Shown: piece by piece, positions 55,046-63,006 of the stretch | How positions within the stretch are numbered: position 1 is the first letter of the stretch | Layout: the number at the start of each line of letters is the position of its first letter | Source: Streptococcus gordonii | GTDB lineage: Bacteria > Bacillota > Bacilli > Lactobacillales > Streptococcaceae | Length of the DNA stretch: 64,000 nucleotides | Direction: 5' to 3' | Assembly (NCBI RefSeq): GCF_001553855.1 | Contig: NZ_LQWV01000001.1 | Span: forward strand, 124,001-188,000 | The notes under the pieces: model-generated | Told to the model about the DNA's origin: nothing | The model's database searches: none | Seen by the model: only the letters and a program-made list of their open reading frames with translations | Made by a program: the position numbers and the translations under genes

Positions 55046-55990
55046 ATGAAACAAGTCTTTTTATCTACTACGACCGAATTCAAAGAGATTGACTCCCTCG
55101 AATCGGGTACTTGGATCAATCTTGTCAATCCTTCCCAGAGCGAATCAGTTGAAATTGCCAATGCTTTCGGTATTGATATCACCGACTTACGTGCGCCACT
55201 CGATGCGGAAGAAATGTCCCGGGTAACCATCGAAGATGACTATACTTTGATTATCGTGGACGTTCCCATCACTGAAGAAAGAAACAACAAGACCTATTAT
55301 GTCACTATTCCGCTTGGTATCATTCTGACAGAGGATGCCATTATCACCACCTGTTTGGAAAAGCTCCCCTTGTTGGATATCTTCATCCACCGTCGCCTGC
55401 GCAACTTTTACACCTTTATGAAGTCACGCTTTATCTTTCAGATTCTCTATCGTAATGCCGAGCTATATCTGACAGCCCTACGTTCTATTGACCGCAAGAG
55501 CGAGCAGATTGAAAGCCAGCTACACCAGTCTACGCGAAACGAAGAGTTGATTGAACTCATGGAGTTGGAAAAAACCATTGTCTACTTCAAGGCCTCTCTC
55601 AAAACCAATGAGCGCGTGATTAAAAAGCTGACCAGCGCCACTAGCAATATCAAAAAATACCTAGAGGATGAAGACTTGCTAGAAGACACCTTGATTGAGA
55701 CCCAGCAGGCCATTGAGATGGCAGACATTTATGGAAATATCCTGCGTGGGATGACAGACACCTTTGCGTCCATTATTTCCAATAACCAGAACAACATTAT
55801 GAAAACTCTGGCCTTGGTAACGGTCGTTATGTCCATTCCAACTATGATTTTTTCTGCCTATGGTATGAACTTTAAAAATAACGATATCCCACTCAATGGC
55901 GAACCTCATGCCTTTTGGATCATCATGTTTATCGCCTTTGCTATCAGCGGTTCTCTCACCGTTTACCTCATGCACAAAAAACTATTTTAA
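55046..55990 (+). CDS. corA: CorA-family magnesium/divalent cation transporter
   Basis: A 314-residue CorA-like channel. A long cytoplasmic N-domain (1-245) has a helical stalk (YRNAELYLTALRSIDRKSEQ ... SNIKKYLEDEDLLEDTLIE). Two C-terminal membrane helices follow; the first ends in the signature YGMNF (GMN selectivity motif), and the protein ends with a basic MHKKLF tail. It moves Mg2+ and related ions into the cell. A TATAAT box lies upstream (about 54998-55005). The DUF1129 gene follows directly. Confidence 0.93.
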   Translation: MKQVFLSTTTEFKEIDSLESGTWINLVNPSQSESVEIANAFGIDITDLRAPLDAEEMSRVTIEDDYTLIIVDVPITEERNNKTYYVTIPLGIILTEDAIITTCLEKLPLLDIFIHRRLRNFYTFMKSRFIFQILYRNAELYLTALRSIDRKSEQIESQLHQSTRNEELIELMELEKTIVYFKASLKTNERVIKKLTSATSNIKKYLEDEDLLEDTLIETQQAIEMADIYGNILRGMTDTFASIISNNQNNIMKTLALVTVVMSIPTMIFSAYGMNFKNNDIPLNGEPHAFWIIMFIAFAISGSLTVYLMHKKLF

Positions 55991-56008
55991 TTGATAGAAG
56001 GAAAGCCT

Positions 56009-56683
56009 ATGTCACAAGTATCTATAGACAAACTTAGCAAGAAAAACCAAGAATTTATTCGCATTGCAACTCACCAGTTGATTGAAGCTGGGAAAACCGA
56101 TGAGGAAATCAAAGTCCTCCTAGAAGATATTATTCCTACCATCCTTGAAAACCAATCCAAAGGAATCACTGCCCGTGGTCTCTACGGTTCCCCAACTGCC
56201 TGGGTTCAGCAATTAACCGCTGCAGAGAAAAAAGCAGCTGAAAATCCTGCACAAAATGACGATCCGCGCCTCATGATTTTGGATTCTGCTCTTTTAATTT
56301 TCGGGCTTTTATCTATTTTCCAAGGAGCAGTTAACTATTTTGCAAAAACACCGAATCCTTACGGATTTACTACCCTAGTTCTGGGTAGTTTAACAGGAGG
56401 TTTGGTTTTCTATTCACTCTACCATTTCATTTATCGCTACTATGAACCGGACCAAGAATACGGTACTAAACCACCTTTTTGGAAATCAGCCATTGTTATG
56501 AGTGGTGCTGTCCTACTTTGGTTGGTAGCCTTCACTCTTAGTGCTTTCCTACCAAGCTTCCTTAATCCGCAATTGCCAAACCTCCTTGTCATAATGATTG
56601 GTGGTCTTGCCCTAGTAGGACGCTGGTACCTCAAGAAAAAATTCAACATTAAAAGCGCCACAGCTAACCCGAGACGCTACTAA
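56009..56683 (+). CDS. DUF1129 family membrane protein
   Basis: The start is the ATG at 56009 (MSQVSIDKLSKKNQEFIRIA) behind AAGGA; the frame is open earlier but without support. The 224 residues have a helical cytoplasmic N-terminal part (about 1-90, with GITARGLYGSPTAWVQQL) and four membrane helices, ending in a basic tail (KKKFNIKSATANPRRY). I recognise it as DUF1129, found directly after corA in streptococci. Function unknown; the context suggests membrane or ion homeostasis. Confidence 0.8.
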   Translation: MSQVSIDKLSKKNQEFIRIATHQLIEAGKTDEEIKVLLEDIIPTILENQSKGITARGLYGSPTAWVQQLTAAEKKAAENPAQNDDPRLMILDSALLIFGLLSIFQGAVNYFAKTPNPYGFTTLVLGSLTGGLVFYSLYHFIYRYYEPDQEYGTKPPFWKSAIVMSGAVLLWLVAFTLSAFLPSFLNPQLPNLLVIMIGGLALVGRWYLKKKFNIKSATANPRRY

Positions 56684-56684
56684 T

Positions 56685-56722
56685 TTTTTGATTCCTAAGC
56701 AAACCAGCTTAGGAATTTTTTT
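56685..56722. terminator. Terminator between DUF1129 gene and GNAT gene
   Basis: ATTCCTAAGC / GCTTAGGAAT stem with T run on the plus strand, between converging genes. Confidence 0.8.
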
Positions 56723-57230
56723 ATTTTCTTTTTTTCGAAAAATAAAGTACTAGGTCATCACTATTTTCACAAGGAGTATATGGGGCAAGGGCTTCATTGT
56801 TAAACCAAAGTCCAGAACCATCTGGAATATATCCTCTTTTAATATATAAGCGCTGTGCCGGCCCATATCCCTTATGTAATCCCACTCCCAAGGTAACCAC
56901 ATCTGAATATTTCAAGGCTTCTTGCTCTGCTTTTTCGATTAGAGCCGTGCCAATCCCCTGCCTTTGAAAGCTTTCAAAAACATTAAAATCAGTTAACTCC
57001 GGATAAAGACCTGCAAAAGGACCGTGATTTGCTGATGGAATGACTGTTATATAACCTGCCAAAAATCTGCCAACAAGAGCCACCAAAACTTGGCGTTCTC
57101 CCTCCTCTTGCTCAAGAAAATATTTGTGCAGAATATCTTTTCGCTCAGGCCATCCCTGCTCAACAAAAGCATTTGATAATCCTTCAATATCCTCAAAAAG
57201 CATCTTTCTGACGATTCGCTCTTCACCCAT
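56721..57230 (-). CDS. GNAT-family N-acetyltransferase
   Basis: The ATG at 57230 (MGEERIVRKMLFEDIEGLSN) has AAGGAG six bases upstream, so the nine codons before it are not used; 169 residues. The acetyl-CoA loop is FESFQRQGIGTALIEKAEQE (Q-R-x-G-I-G), followed by VTLGVGLHKGYGPAQRLYIK and RGYIPDGSGLWFNN. Substrate unknown. The gene is alone; the gap 57231-57428 holds only a hairpin (about 57285-57312) and no gene. Confidence 0.85.
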   Translation of the reverse strand: MGEERIVRKMLFEDIEGLSNAFVEQGWPERKDILHKYFLEQEEGERQVLVALVGRFLAGYITVIPSANHGPFAGLYPELTDFNVFESFQRQGIGTALIEKAEQEALKYSDVVTLGVGLHKGYGPAQRLYIKRGYIPDGSGLWFNNEALAPYTPCENSDDLVLYFSKKRK

Positions 57231-57428
57231 ATCATACTCCTTATAACAGATTCTCATCTCATTTTAACACTTTAAAGAATAATAAAAAACCCCTGCAAAA
57301 GCAGGGATTTACTTGGTCTCCTTTTACGAAAGCCGTCCTTGATCGCTATGAATACATTCTTTAAGTGTTATCAAGTGTATAAGCTTCTCTCAACCATGTC
57401 CGACCAACTTTGCTAGAAAAGAAGCAAG

Positions 57429-58448
57429 TTAGTTTTTACCTTTTTGGTAGAGGTTTAGAAAATCTTGATAAGATTTTAAGAGATGATCTTTCTTATCGGA
57501 TGAGTACGAACCATCTAGTTTGATATTAGTATAAAGATCGATTTCCCCTTCAGCAGCTAGAAGCTTTAGACTTTTTTCATAAGAATCATCGCCAGTTATC
57601 ATTAAGCTCCATCCGGCACTAAATTTCTTTTCTATACCAGGCAATTCTTTACTTAATCTCAAACTCTTAATATTTAAATCCTCTCCTCCCTCGATGAGAG
57701 TAATATTCTGTGTTTTATTGGCCAAGACTAGTCCATAACGATTCAATTTATCATCCAGGTCAGTAGCTGAATAGATTGGTTGCTTCGAATGGGCTGTTAG
57801 AGGTCCGAAATAGCGATCAAGAGAAAAAGTCTGACCATTTTCAATATTCGTATAGAGAGTCTGGGTAAAGGAGCCACTACTTGAACTAGAATAGTAGCTT
57901 GCATTTGATCCACCTGGTAGATATACCTCAAAAGCAAAATAGAGTTGACTGTCTTGAGGATCTTGGTACAGTTGGTGACTCACTTTCCCTGGAATAGCTT
58001 GAGGATGTAGTTTTTGAGCCAATTGAAGTAGGTCATAATCTTTGTAAGTCCCTTCAGCTTGGTTTAGAAGGCTAATTTTTAGGTGGTTATTTTTGTTCTT
58101 ATCTTTACTAAATTGCTGGTAACTATCGTAGTAAAAAGTTTTGTTGGGGTAATTCATCTCTTGCTGCAAGATATACTTGTCAGACAAGATGGCCAAATTA
58201 GGATTCTCGACCATATAGAGATTATCACCCAGCTTTTCTATCTTAAAAGTCGCATCCTTATCTGGCCTATTTTTACCAACCTCTTGCTGCTCAGTCTGAC
58301 TTTGCTGAGAGTGTATAGTGTTTTTTTGTTTTTCAGCAACATAAGAAGCCAAAAATAGACCAATTGCAAATGCTAAAGTATAGCCACCAATATTCAAAAA
58401 GATTTTATTTTGAAATAGTTTTTTTATCTTTATAATGATCTGACTCAC
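57429..58448 (-). CDS. Membrane-anchored extracytoplasmic protein, unknown function (339 aa)
   Basis: GTG start at 58448, directly after the stop of the upstream gene (TAAGTG), with GGAGG eight bases before. One N-terminal membrane helix (IFLNIGGYTLAFAIGLFLAS) follows a basic cytoplasmic start; the rest should be outside. It has a Gln/Ser-rich linker, then strands and a Ser-rich stretch (SNASYYSSSSSGSFTQTLYT). No enzymatic motif or cell-wall anchor. It is second in an operon with the 556-residue gene and faces the plus-strand group of similar proteins. Confidence 0.7.
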   Translation of the reverse strand: MSQIIIKIKKLFQNKIFLNIGGYTLAFAIGLFLASYVAEKQKNTIHSQQSQTEQQEVGKNRPDKDATFKIEKLGDNLYMVENPNLAILSDKYILQQEMNYPNKTFYYDSYQQFSKDKNKNNHLKISLLNQAEGTYKDYDLLQLAQKLHPQAIPGKVSHQLYQDPQDSQLYFAFEVYLPGGSNASYYSSSSSGSFTQTLYTNIENGQTFSLDRYFGPLTAHSKQPIYSATDLDDKLNRYGLVLANKTQNITLIEGGEDLNIKSLRLSKELPGIEKKFSAGWSLMITGDDSYEKSLKLLAAEGEIDLYTNIKLDGSYSSDKKDHLLKSYQDFLNLYQKGKN

Positions 58449-60119
58449 TTATCTTTCCTCCGGAACTTTTACTCGACGAAGCTGACCATCTATAAGGACA
58501 TAGATAATTCGTCCCGATTTTATCATTTTATCAGGGGTTAAATTATGAAAATTATTTATCTTAAACTGCAGAGGAACTAAAGCCTGGTTGCCGTTTTGAA
58601 CCATTACAGAAATTGACCCTGCCACAAGATTGTCATTAGTTTCGGCTTGACTAACCGTCATCTGTCCTACCTCAAGACTAAATATGGAGAAAATTCTATA
58701 CAGAGGTCCCTGCTCCACAATCTCCTTAACGGTATTCATATACGTTTCAGACAAAGGGCTACCAGGGTTATATTGAAGCCAATTAATATATTGCGGGCCG
58801 GCTGGATTAGACCGCTTAGATTCATCAATAAGAGTGCTGACGTCTTTTACAGTTTTTAGTCCATAACGTCTGGTTTTATCGAAACTAACTTGATTTAGCA
58901 TCGTATTGGTAGAGCTAAGATCAGTCAGGCTTCCTAAGGCACTTATGTGGTCATATAGATCGAAATGCTGCGTGTAAACCGGACCTTTTTTGAAGTCAAC
59001 AGTAACTACTTCTTCACTATCGATATCAAGTCCAATTGGGACAATCCCTTCCGCCCAATTGATTTTTCCTTCCTCCTGTACCTTCTTTATAAACAAGTCA
59101 TAAGGAAGTGGAGTTTCAGGACTTTTCTTCTGTTTTACGATTTGTTCTGCTTCATACTCTTGTTTCTTTTGAGCAGACCAAAAAGGAGCTTCTCCTGGAT
59201 AATTAAAGAGTCTAGCAAAATCAGAGGCTTGTTGAGTGGAATCCTGGGTGTATTTAAACAATGGATAGATAGCGAAACTACCTTTCTTAGCCATTTCGAG
59301 GGCATGAGGATATTCTTGGTAAAGATTGATTAGGTCTCCACCCTGATATGGTCTCATCATGATAATTTTTTCTTGATTTTGCTTTTCTTGGTTATCATAG
59401 GAATTTGTGTCTTTTTTTGCATCAAGAATAAAGCTTAAGCTCTTTAAACGGTCAGCAAAAATAGGATTGCTTTGAGCAATTTTTAATTCACTATTATCGC
59501 TAGCAGTTAAGACTTCTTCTTGTGCAGCTCCTATGTAGTGAGCAATCCGACTCTTTGCCGTCTTTAAGTCAATAATCAGAGATGCTTTTTGAGGGCCACC
59601 ATCAATCTCTTCCAGCGCTATTTCTATATAAGGAGCATCTGGAGACGAGTCAAGCACGTCTAATTTCGCGGTACTCTTAATGTTATATTTTTTCTTTTCT
59701 TTAAGAAGGAGGGCTCGTACATCGACCTTCTTTAATGACTGAATCCCTTCGTCCTCTTTGTAAATATCAATCTGATAAAAATATTCCGTGTTTTTTTTAT
59801 CATAAAAAGCCTTCCCCTCGTCAGGATACGGATCCTCGGGGAGTTTGTAATTCTGAGCAACTAAATAGCCATCTTTCTCCTGGACTCTTCCAAACTTATC
59901 GATAGCTAGGGCAATATTTCCGATTTTCTGAAAGTCATTTACCTGACTAACACCTATTCGATATCGATCTTCTGACTCGGTCCGACTATGATTCTTGCTA
60001 ACCACTTCCCTTTTTGCAGGTTCAGGACTAATCGTCGGATAATAGATCAGATAGGTTACTAGCGCTAGAAAAAAGAAACTAGATATTTTAATGATTTTTT
60101 TGAAAGGTGTTTGATCCAT
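58449..60119 (-). CDS. Membrane-anchored extracytoplasmic protein, unknown function (556 aa)
   Basis: I choose the ATG at 60119 (MDQTPFKKIIKISSFFFLAL), which has AGGGAAG upstream; the 14 codons before it lack support. One N-terminal membrane helix (ISSFFFLALVTYLIYYPTIS), then about 520 outside residues. Segments such as DAPYIEIALEEIDGGPQKAS and LIIDLKTAKSR resemble in order and spacing parts of the 332-residue protein encoded divergently at 60239. No recognised domain. It is first in an operon with the 339-residue gene. Confidence 0.7.
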   Translation of the reverse strand: MDQTPFKKIIKISSFFFLALVTYLIYYPTISPEPAKREVVSKNHSRTESEDRYRIGVSQVNDFQKIGNIALAIDKFGRVQEKDGYLVAQNYKLPEDPYPDEGKAFYDKKNTEYFYQIDIYKEDEGIQSLKKVDVRALLLKEKKKYNIKSTAKLDVLDSSPDAPYIEIALEEIDGGPQKASLIIDLKTAKSRIAHYIGAAQEEVLTASDNSELKIAQSNPIFADRLKSLSFILDAKKDTNSYDNQEKQNQEKIIMMRPYQGGDLINLYQEYPHALEMAKKGSFAIYPLFKYTQDSTQQASDFARLFNYPGEAPFWSAQKKQEYEAEQIVKQKKSPETPLPYDLFIKKVQEEGKINWAEGIVPIGLDIDSEEVVTVDFKKGPVYTQHFDLYDHISALGSLTDLSSTNTMLNQVSFDKTRRYGLKTVKDVSTLIDESKRSNPAGPQYINWLQYNPGSPLSETYMNTVKEIVEQGPLYRIFSIFSLEVGQMTVSQAETNDNLVAGSISVMVQNGNQALVPLQFKINNFHNLTPDKMIKSGRIIYVLIDGQLRRVKVPEER

Positions 60120-60238
60120 ATTCGCTTCCCTAATAAAAATATAATAATACCATTCTATCATACTTTTCTTCCAGTTTTAGCAGAAATCTTACCAAAAAAT
60201 GATATAATAGTGCATAATCTATCTTAAAGGAGTATAGG

Positions 60239-61237
60239 ATGAAGAAGCTAGAGAATTTCTCTTGGCAAATGTGGCAAATTTATGCTTTAGCAGCGCTGGT
60301 CGTCTTTATTGTCGGTGGTGCTTGTTCTTTCTTTTTTGTAAAAGAAGCTACTTATGTAGTTAAAGAACGAAATTATGTTTATAAAGGGAAGAATCTGCGT
60401 CTAACGAATTATGTAACAATTGGAGAGAATGAGCCTGAATTCCCTATGATAGCCCTCTCTTTTAAGGAAGATGATGACGATCGGAGCTCATCTGTTTTTG
60501 CCGTAGGTCGGAAATATCTAGCAGTTCAAGATTCCAAGCAATATGATGGCACACTGAAAAAGAAGGATAAGGAAGAATACTTCCGAATTCGTTATTACCA
60601 ACTAGGACAAGAAAAAGGAGAAGGTCAAACGATTGATGCCTTAAAGATTGTTCAAGATATGGGATATGTATCTATAAATGGCGAATTAGATAATCAGATG
60701 TATTCTGATGGAAAAAATGACTATGTAAAAATCCAAATAGACTACGATAACGAAATTTATATCAATCTGACTAATAAAAAGGCAACAAAAAAACGCCCCA
60801 AAGAGACGATCCAATTCGGCTATGGAGGAATCTATCGTGCACTCTCAGATCCATCATTTATTACTGAGGCATATAGTGATGACGAGAGTAATATACATAG
60901 TTACGGACCTTGGTTTAAGTATGAAAAAGACGATAAAGACTCAATTTCAACTGGCAATTCTTCCGACAAGAATCATAGTAGCAGTAATGTTAAAACGGAG
61001 GATAACATAACACTTGCAACACTTAAGAAGTATGGTTATTTATTAGTTTTAAAAGAAAATATGACCTTAGATGATAGTGAAACTCTGACAAAGATTTTAT
61101 ATCCTGATGCCTCCTATTTTCACTGGACCATTAGGAGTAGATATACAAAAACTGGCCGGGAAGAGTATGTAGAAACAGATCAAGAGTTCAAGCAAGTAAT
61201 TAAGGAGGATGCTATTGAAAAAGATATTGAAGATTAA
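60239..61237 (+). CDS. Membrane-anchored extracytoplasmic protein, unknown function (332 aa)
   Basis: ATG at 60239 behind AAAGGAG. N-terminal membrane helix (IYALAALVVFIVGGACSFFF), then an acidic, Lys/Asp-rich outside part with FAVGRKYLAVQDSKQYDGTL, DYVKIQIDYDNEIYINLTNK and a Ser/Asn-rich linker near 240-255. It is first of three plus-strand genes, overlapping the next by about 23 bases, and divergent from the 556-residue gene. A TATAAT (about 60200-60208) lies in the shared upstream region. Family not recognised. Confidence 0.7.
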   Translation: MKKLENFSWQMWQIYALAALVVFIVGGACSFFFVKEATYVVKERNYVYKGKNLRLTNYVTIGENEPEFPMIALSFKEDDDDRSSSVFAVGRKYLAVQDSKQYDGTLKKKDKEEYFRIRYYQLGQEKGEGQTIDALKIVQDMGYVSINGELDNQMYSDGKNDYVKIQIDYDNEIYINLTNKKATKKRPKETIQFGYGGIYRALSDPSFITEAYSDDESNIHSYGPWFKYEKDDKDSISTGNSSDKNHSSSNVKTEDNITLATLKKYGYLLVLKENMTLDDSETLTKILYPDASYFHWTIRSRYTKTGREEYVETDQEFKQVIKEDAIEKDIED

Positions 61238-62024
61238 TTCTGACAAGTGGAAAAGTATACTTGTCCTTGTGTGCTTTCTAGCACTCTTGTTCCTGTTTTT
61301 CTATAAGAATCTAGAGGCCAATCTCAAGGGTTTTTATGCTAATCGGAATTTCCCTGGAGAGATTAAGATTAACGGCTTTTCCTGGGCTGAAGAAAGAACG
61401 GGCATTGATGTTAATTTTACTTATACTGAAAAAATTAACGGCAAGAACATTTCTCTGCCCTTGAAAAAATCCGTACGCTTTAAACAATTAATCATGCCTT
61501 ATTATGACAAAATAGATTTATCTGATAGATACAACTCTATATCTGAGTTAGGGACGGCTTATGATGAATCTATCAGAGTTTATTTACCAATGATTGAAAA
61601 AATGCTGGAAATCAATCCCGAACGGACCAAGTTGGAAGAGTCTTTAACAAGAAAATTAAATCAAGCTCCAGATCTAAGTGGAGCATCAGCTAAGTTAAGA
61701 AGCACCCTATCTGATCAAGCTAATTTTGTTAGAGGTGAAACTTGGTATAGCGATCGCATTGAAAATGCTACTAAAAATAAACATTCTATCCTTGAGGAAT
61801 TGTACGATTTTTCATTAAATCATGCCTTGTCGCAAGGAGCTGTCTATGTCCAAATTATCTTGCCCAAAGGAGTCGACAGAGAAGATATCCACCTAAGAGA
61901 CCAAATCCAACAGTTGTTAGAACAATTAAGCCTGCCAGATGGAGCCTACGTCTTAGGGACGATTGATGAAGCAGGAGGCGATTTTGTCGTCGTTGAGCAA
62001 GGAAAAATTAGAGAAAGGAGATAG
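61215..62024 (+). CDS. Membrane-anchored protein, unknown function (269 aa)
   Basis: The start is probably a TTG at 61215 (MKKILKINSDKWKSILVLVC), because AAGGAGG lies exactly six bases before it; the ATG at 61209 touches the ribosome site and is unlikely. One N-terminal membrane helix (SILVLVCFLALLFLFFYKNL), then an outside part with FSWAEERTGIDVNFTYTEKI and a helical region (LEINPERTKLEESLTRKLNQ). The C-terminus is mixed alpha/beta (YVQIILPKGVDREDIHLRDQ). The gene overlaps its upstream neighbour and lies two bases from the next, so the three are one operon. Confidence 0.7.
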   Translation: MKKILKINSDKWKSILVLVCFLALLFLFFYKNLEANLKGFYANRNFPGEIKINGFSWAEERTGIDVNFTYTEKINGKNISLPLKKSVRFKQLIMPYYDKIDLSDRYNSISELGTAYDESIRVYLPMIEKMLEINPERTKLEESLTRKLNQAPDLSGASAKLRSTLSDQANFVRGETWYSDRIENATKNKHSILEELYDFSLNHALSQGAVYVQIILPKGVDREDIHLRDQIQQLLEQLSLPDGAYVLGTIDEAGGDFVVVEQGKIRERR

Positions 62025-62026
62025 GG

Positions 62027-62494
62027 ATGTCAGAGAATAAAGAAAGGGTTAAAGTAAGTTTCCCTTGGCAAATCGGACTATTAGTTGCACTTTACTTAGT
62101 TATTGCTAGTATGCCTTTTTTACACGATAAAACATCACAAATTTATCTATTCCAAAATAACAATCCTATTTTTGGTGGAAAAGAATTTGCAGATCTGAAC
62201 AATTCCTATTTTAAGAATTCCTTTATTTTTCTATCTGTTCTTCCTGCCCTAGCCGTTTTATTGAAATTCATTTTAAAAAACAAAGGCTATCCTTTTCTAG
62301 CAAGTTTACAATCTTTTCTATTTTTTATAGCTAGTTTTGTCTTAATGGTTTACACAATGTTCTCCATCACCATACAAAGAGATATTTATAAGCTTGATTG
62401 GGGATATTACTTCTGCCAAATAATTTTTCTAATTTTTATCTTTAATGATCTAAGCTTTCTAAGAGCATGGATAAAAAAGATACCATCACCTTAA
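62027..62494 (+). CDS. Four-helix membrane protein, unknown function (155 aa)
   Basis: ATG at 62027, with GAAAGGAGATAGGG upstream. Four hydrophobic segments are visible: WQIGLLVALYLVIASMPFLH, SFIFLSVLPALAVLLKFIL, SLQSFLFFIASFVLMVYTMF and YYFCQIIFLIFIFNDLSFL. The tail is basic. It is last in the three-gene operon and is followed by a strong terminator; it may be the membrane partner of the two anchored proteins. No family recognised. Confidence 0.7.
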   Translation: MSENKERVKVSFPWQIGLLVALYLVIASMPFLHDKTSQIYLFQNNNPIFGGKEFADLNNSYFKNSFIFLSVLPALAVLLKFILKNKGYPFLASLQSFLFFIASFVLMVYTMFSITIQRDIYKLDWGYYFCQIIFLIFIFNDLSFLRAWIKKIPSP

Positions 62495-62510
62495 TTGCAA
62501 AGAATAAAAG

Positions 62511-62571
62511 AAAAAGAACCATTTATGAACCGTATAGAAAACTATATTCTGTTCATAAGGGGTTCTTTTTT
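62511..62571 (+). terminator. Terminator of the three-gene operon
   Basis: Long arms AAAGAACC..TATGAAC and GTTCATA..GGTTCTTT followed by a T run. From 62572 to 62796 I see no gene or structure. Confidence 0.8.
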
Positions 62572-62796
62572 GATGGTCACACCTAGTCTGCTTGTCCAAG
62601 AAATATAGCAACTTTACTTACTACTGCACTTTTTCTACTCTATTCAATACTGAATCAGAAAAATCTCCTGCTTTATATCTCTGTTGGCCAATATTTTGAT
62701 ATAAACGAATTTACGCTAATAAAAAAGGCAGGTTGAAATAATTTGCTTGGTTGAAATCTTCCAAACTATTCACATCCAGCTCCTTTTAGAAATCAT

Positions 62797-63006
62797 TCAC
62801 TGACCTCTTTTTGATTTGCTTCGGAAATATTTCCAATAAAGAGAGTAGGGAATGGGCAAACCGAGAATCAAGCAAAAGCGATTGACAACAATATCCGCCT
62901 TTCCTGCGCTGTTAAAATGAATGGGAACCTGCTCTGGTAGCAGGCAGATAATCAAAAATATGATTACTGCTAAGAAAAACAAAACGAATAAATCTTTCTT
63001 TTTCAT
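62797..63006 (-). CDS. Small DUF1648/SdpI-like membrane protein
   Basis: A 69-residue protein: MKKKDLFVLFFLAVIIFLII gives the first membrane helix, and LPEQVPIHFNSAGKADIVVN is the DUF1648 signature (P-IHFN--G--D). A second helix follows and the chain ends in a basic tail. DUF1648 occurs in SdpI-like immunity and membrane proteins, but here only the short domain is present. Its ATG overlaps the stop of the upstream permease gene by one base (TAATG), so the two are co-expressed. Confidence 0.7.
   Translation of the reverse strand: MKKKDLFVLFFLAVIIFLIICLLPEQVPIHFNSAGKADIVVNRFCLILGLPIPYSLYWKYFRSKSKRGQ

Noticed and set aside
57257..57428. Possible transposase remnant in the gap before the 339-residue protein gene
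   Set aside because: Only short open pieces interrupted by stops, with no recognisable IS signature.
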